Source: an uncultured Clostridium sp. (lineage in GTDB: Bacteria; Bacillota; Clostridia; Lachnospirales; Lachnospiraceae). Taken from it: a stretch of 35,937 bases of DNA. Made by a program: the position numbers and the translations under genes. The DNA lies in the NCBI GenBank assembly GCA_945915475.1, contig CAMEFI010000032.1:1-35937 (forward strand), in the 5' to 3' direction. The notes under the pieces were generated by a model. The model did not search any database, was not told the DNA's origin, and saw only the letters and a program-made list of their open reading frames with translations. Positions 33,767-35,937 of this stretch are shown piece after piece (within the stretch, counting starts at the first letter, position 1; the number at the start of each line of letters is the position of its first letter).

Positions 33767-34600
33767 TTATTTTACAACAATGGAATGTTCATGAATCTCA
33801 ATCCGATTCTCCTTGAGAAGCCTGCCCACTGCACGCTTGAATGCATTCTTACTAAGCCCCATCTCCCGTTCAATAATCTCCGGAGATGCCTTATCTGTAA
33901 ATGGAAGCACGCCGTCATAGGACAATATGGCTTCGTATACCATTTCACTGTCTTCCTCCATCTGCCTGTATGCCGGCTGTCCAAGGGAAAGATTCAGTTT
34001 GCCATCCTCCCTTACCTCACTGATGCGAAATGTCATGGTATCCCCAACATACAATCTCTTGTGGAGTTCCTGTCTGGGCACCAGACCCTGATACTTGTCA
34101 GCGACAGCAACCAGTGCTCCAATCTTGTCACTGAGCTGGTACACATATCCCTCAACCTGATCGTCTTTCTGATAAGGGGAATCCGTTGATAAATGTTCAT
34201 ACAACCGCATGGATACACAAGGCCGGTTACTCTTATCCATATACATATATACCAGATACTCCTTATCCTCCCGGACTTTTCCTACCATCTCTTTAAATGG
34301 CATCAGAATATCCTTTTCCAGTCCCCAGTCCATAAAAGCACCAATCTTACCAACGCTTGCCACACGTAATCTCTTTATCTCATGCAATGTGATAAGCGGT
34401 CTATTCACTGTTGCAATCGGCCGGTCAGAAGAATCTAAATATACAAATACTTCAATCTGTCCACCAGCCTTCAGACCATCCGGCACCTGTTTCCTCGGCA
34501 GTAATACAGCGTCCTTATCTCCCTGCTCTTTTGCCAGATATACACCAAAATCCTTACTTCGGACCACCTGTAATGTCTGCCATTTTCCAATCTCTATCAT
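33767..34600 (-). CDS. CvfB-like S1 RNA-binding protein
   Basis: A 277-residue protein with two or three S1-type OB folds (LQVVRSKDFGVYLAKEQ, LRVASVGKIGAFMDWGLEKDILMPF, EGYVYQLSDKIGALVAVADKYQGLVP) and a C-terminal winged-helix tail (SPEIIEREMGLSKNAFKRAVGRLLKENRIEI). This is the CvfB (virulence factor B, YitL) architecture, which binds RNA and affects regulation in Firmicutes. The start ATG has GGAG a few bases upstream. It stands between the thioesterase and ridA, same strand. The precise RNA targets are unknown. Confidence 0.9.
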   Translation of the reverse strand: MIEIGKWQTLQVVRSKDFGVYLAKEQGDKDAVLLPRKQVPDGLKAGGQIEVFVYLDSSDRPIATVNRPLITLHEIKRLRVASVGKIGAFMDWGLEKDILMPFKEMVGKVREDKEYLVYMYMDKSNRPCVSMRLYEHLSTDSPYQKDDQVEGYVYQLSDKIGALVAVADKYQGLVPRQELHKRLYVGDTMTFRISEVREDGKLNLSLGQPAYRQMEEDSEMVYEAILSYDGVLPFTDKASPEIIEREMGLSKNAFKRAVGRLLKENRIEIHEHSIVVK

Positions 34601-34737
34601 AACAACTCCATTTCTATTGTAACTCGCATTTCCAGTCTCTTATAAAATTATAAACAGACAGTCTCTATTTTTCAATACTATTTTTCCAACAACATCTCAA
34701 AGTCCTGATGCAAAAACCTATGCCAGGGATGATCTTT

Positions 34738-35454
34738 CTATTCCACTTCTACAATCACATAAATATTATCCTTCTCATCCATAAACACAACCTGGCTCAC
34801 ACCATCCTTGTAATAACACACCGGACGCATCCTTTCTCCAAGAACTGCCGCCTTCCGATAGTCCACTCTCATTTTACAAAAAGTATCCCATTCTTCCAGA
34901 CAATTCAGTGCCTCTTCTACATACTTTCCGTTATTCACATGATGATTGGAATCCAAAAAAGAGGGTTTTACCAAAACCGGATCCCATTCTTGAGACAGGA
35001 CACGGTTCTCTTCATCCAGTATGTTAATCTTACGAGGGGCATATTCCATCTCCAGTTCCGGTTCCAGTTCATATCCTGCCATTCCCTGCTCCGTAATCCG
35101 AGTCGGCATGTTTTTCTCTAAATCCATGAAAATCCAGATGGAATTCGCCCGTACAATCTGATTCCCCTCTGCGTCCAAAAGATCAAAATTACGATAACCG
35201 TATATTCCTTTGAATCCATAAGGCCATGTCCGGACCGTTATCTTCTCCAGATATTCCGGATACCGTGTCACTTCAATCTGCCAGCCGGATAGAAACCATG
35301 CGGTGTGTGTCTTGTCCACATCTGAGATTCCTTTCCCGATTGTTTCAGAATGCATAAGGGTGCAATCCTGAAAATAATGAACAATCCCAGCCATATTCAC
35401 TTTCAAGCTGCTGTCAACCTCTGAATAGGTTACCTGTCGCTTCATCTCAAACAT
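34738..35454 (-). CDS. acyl-ACP thioesterase
   Basis: This hotdog-fold enzyme hydrolyses acyl-ACP to free fatty acid and ACP. The 238-residue protein has an N-terminal hotdog domain (VTYSEVDSSLKVNMAGIVHYFQDC, TRYPEYLEKITVRTWP) and a second, C-terminal hotdog with the catalytic Asp-Asn-His run DSNHHVNNGKY. The length matches bacterial FatA/FatB-like enzymes. RBS AAGGAG precedes ATG. It is the first gene on the minus strand below tRNA-Gln. Chain-length preference cannot be judged. Confidence 0.93.
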   Translation of the reverse strand: MFEMKRQVTYSEVDSSLKVNMAGIVHYFQDCTLMHSETIGKGISDVDKTHTAWFLSGWQIEVTRYPEYLEKITVRTWPYGFKGIYGYRNFDLLDAEGNQIVRANSIWIFMDLEKNMPTRITEQGMAGYELEPELEMEYAPRKINILDEENRVLSQEWDPVLVKPSFLDSNHHVNNGKYVEEALNCLEEWDTFCKMRVDYRKAAVLGERMRPVCYYKDGVSQVVFMDEKDNIYVIVEVE

Positions 35455-35567
35455 ATAGACATACTCCTTATCTATTATTTCTGCACTCAGGTTTCAGTAT
35501 ACCGCAAGCTGACAGTAAGGTCAAAACTTATTGGACTTCGATTGTTAAAAAAAAATAAAATTTCCCC

Positions 35568-35595
35568 TTGATTTTTATTCTGAAATGTGTATAAT
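35568..35595 (+). promoter_or_regulatory. promoter of tRNA-Gln
   Basis: TTGATT (35568-35573) and TATAAT (35590-35595) with a 16-bp spacer, 29 bp before the tRNA. Confidence 0.75.
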
Positions 35596-35624
35596 AATGT
35601 CTTGTGAGCGACAAAAACGCTTAA

Positions 35625-35696
35625 TGGGGTATCGCCAAATGGTAAGGCAACGGACTCTGACTCCGTCATTTCCAGGTTCGAATCCTGGTACCCCAG
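35625..35696 (+). tRNA. tRNA-Gln (anticodon CTG)
   Basis: A 72-nt cloverleaf: acceptor TGGGGTA pairs with TACCCCA (35689-35695), discriminator G at 35696. The anticodon stem ACGGA/TCCGT encloses CTCTGAC, giving anticodon CTG (glutamine, CAG). The T loop GGTTCGAATCC is standard. CCA is not encoded, so 3' maturation depends on RNase Z (rnz is in this window) and a CCA-adding enzyme. Confidence 0.96.
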
Positions 35697-35718
35697 TTTA
35701 TAATGAAGATAGTAAGAG

Positions 35719-35746
35719 ACCCGGTACAGATTGTACCGGGTTTTTT
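35719..35746 (+). terminator. Rho-independent terminator of tRNA-Gln
   Basis: Stem ACCCGGTAC (35719-35727) with GTACCGGGT (35733-35741), 5-nt loop, then TTTTT to 35746. Confidence 0.92.
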
Positions 35747-35788
35747 CTACTCTTCTAAAACCTACTCTTCCTACGAACCAAAATCCCC

Positions 35789-35937
35789 TCAACCTATCAG
35801 CACTTTCTTCCCCTCAAATGCAAATCCATACTTGCGGATATGTTCTGCCGGGATTCCTCTTGCAATCAGGTCTGCCGCATAGTTCTTCTCTTCTATTTGG
35901 GCAAGGGCAGACTGCACCGTGTCCTCCAGTGTCTGTT
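35789..35937 (-). CDS. C-terminal fragment of a probable PD-(D/E)XK nuclease / AAA-ATPase family protein
   Basis: The minus strand from the window edge reads [17 protein letters not shown], then [12 protein letters not shown], and ends [17 protein letters not shown] with TGA at 35789-35791; 49 codons are visible. This ending (YAADL...G...[12 protein letters not shown]) resembles the C-terminus of PDDEXK_9-type nuclease proteins with an N-terminal AAA-like domain, which are common multi-copy genes in Clostridia and Bacteroidetes. The start and the catalytic region lie outside, so the call is based on the tail only. Confidence 0.7.
   Translation of the reverse strand, partial: QTLEDTVQSALAQIEEKNYAADLIARGIPAEHIRKYGFAFEGKKVLIG

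Noticed and set aside
35487-35792. 101-codon minus-strand frame across the tRNA-Gln region
   Set aside because: It is antisense to tRNA-Gln, its promoter and terminator; the LGYQDSNLEMTESESVALPF part is the typical product of reading a tRNA backwards.

Overview
The window looks like chromosomal DNA from a low-GC, Gram-positive, motile member of the Clostridia, most probably a Lachnospiraceae. The evidence is AT-rich sequence with strong AGGAGG-type ribosome binding sites, sigma-A promoters with 16-17 bp spacers, a CIRCE operator, CheW and YjfB motility-type proteins, a long-form Hpf, and a 198-residue membrane protein of a kind I associate with that family. No prophage, plasmid or CRISPR array is visible. 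Every protein gene except hsp20 lies on the minus strand, as does the partial tRNA-Ser at the left edge. tRNA-Gln is on the plus strand.

Layout in the direction of transcription (high to low coordinates). The right edge carries the C-terminus of a probable PD-(D/E)XK nuclease/AAA protein, then tRNA-Gln on the plus strand, an acyl-ACP thioesterase and a CvfB-like S1 protein. RidA follows, leading into an unusual membrane module of a CPBP protease, a NatA-type ATPase and a permease fused to a second CPBP domain. Next come hsp20 (plus strand, CIRCE and sigma-A promoter), a TetR regulator, a 209-bp MITE-like insertion with an 11-bp target duplication, YjfB, and a secreted SH3/NlpC-P60 hydrolase. 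A 560-bp AT-rich gene-free stretch with a cluster of DnaA boxes precedes hpf. Then follow a small unknown gene, aroD, a coiled-coil/TM/alpha-beta hydrolase with a 24-bp tandem repeat, an HD dNTPase, an SGNH hydrolase, LysR, DegV, cysK, an Rrf2 regulator with three cysteines, and a stand-alone SIR2 protein.

The left third is housekeeping: secA; prfB with a programmed +1 frameshift; cheW; hom and ask (threonine/methionine/lysine precursors); dCMP deaminase; tex; then a long, tightly packed run ycxB-like, tsaE, tsaB, rimI, a zinc-ribbon protein, rnz, a membrane protein, tsaD, ispD and tRNA-Ser. That run groups three of the four t6A-synthesis genes with RNase Z and ribosomal-protein acetylation, so it centres on tRNA and ribosome maturation.

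The most unusual signals are: (1) a 28-bp palindromic sequence (23/28 identical) upstream of both the Rrf2 gene and the SIR2 gene, overlapping their promoters, which suggests a small Rrf2-SIR2 regulon; (2) a MITE-like element whose removal restores a 48-codon frame directly behind tetR; (3) DnaA boxes far from any dnaA gene; (4) an alpha/beta hydrolase with Asp in place of the nucleophilic Ser; (5) the double-CPBP ABC module. Functions are inferred from sequence motifs and family knowledge; no database search was possible.
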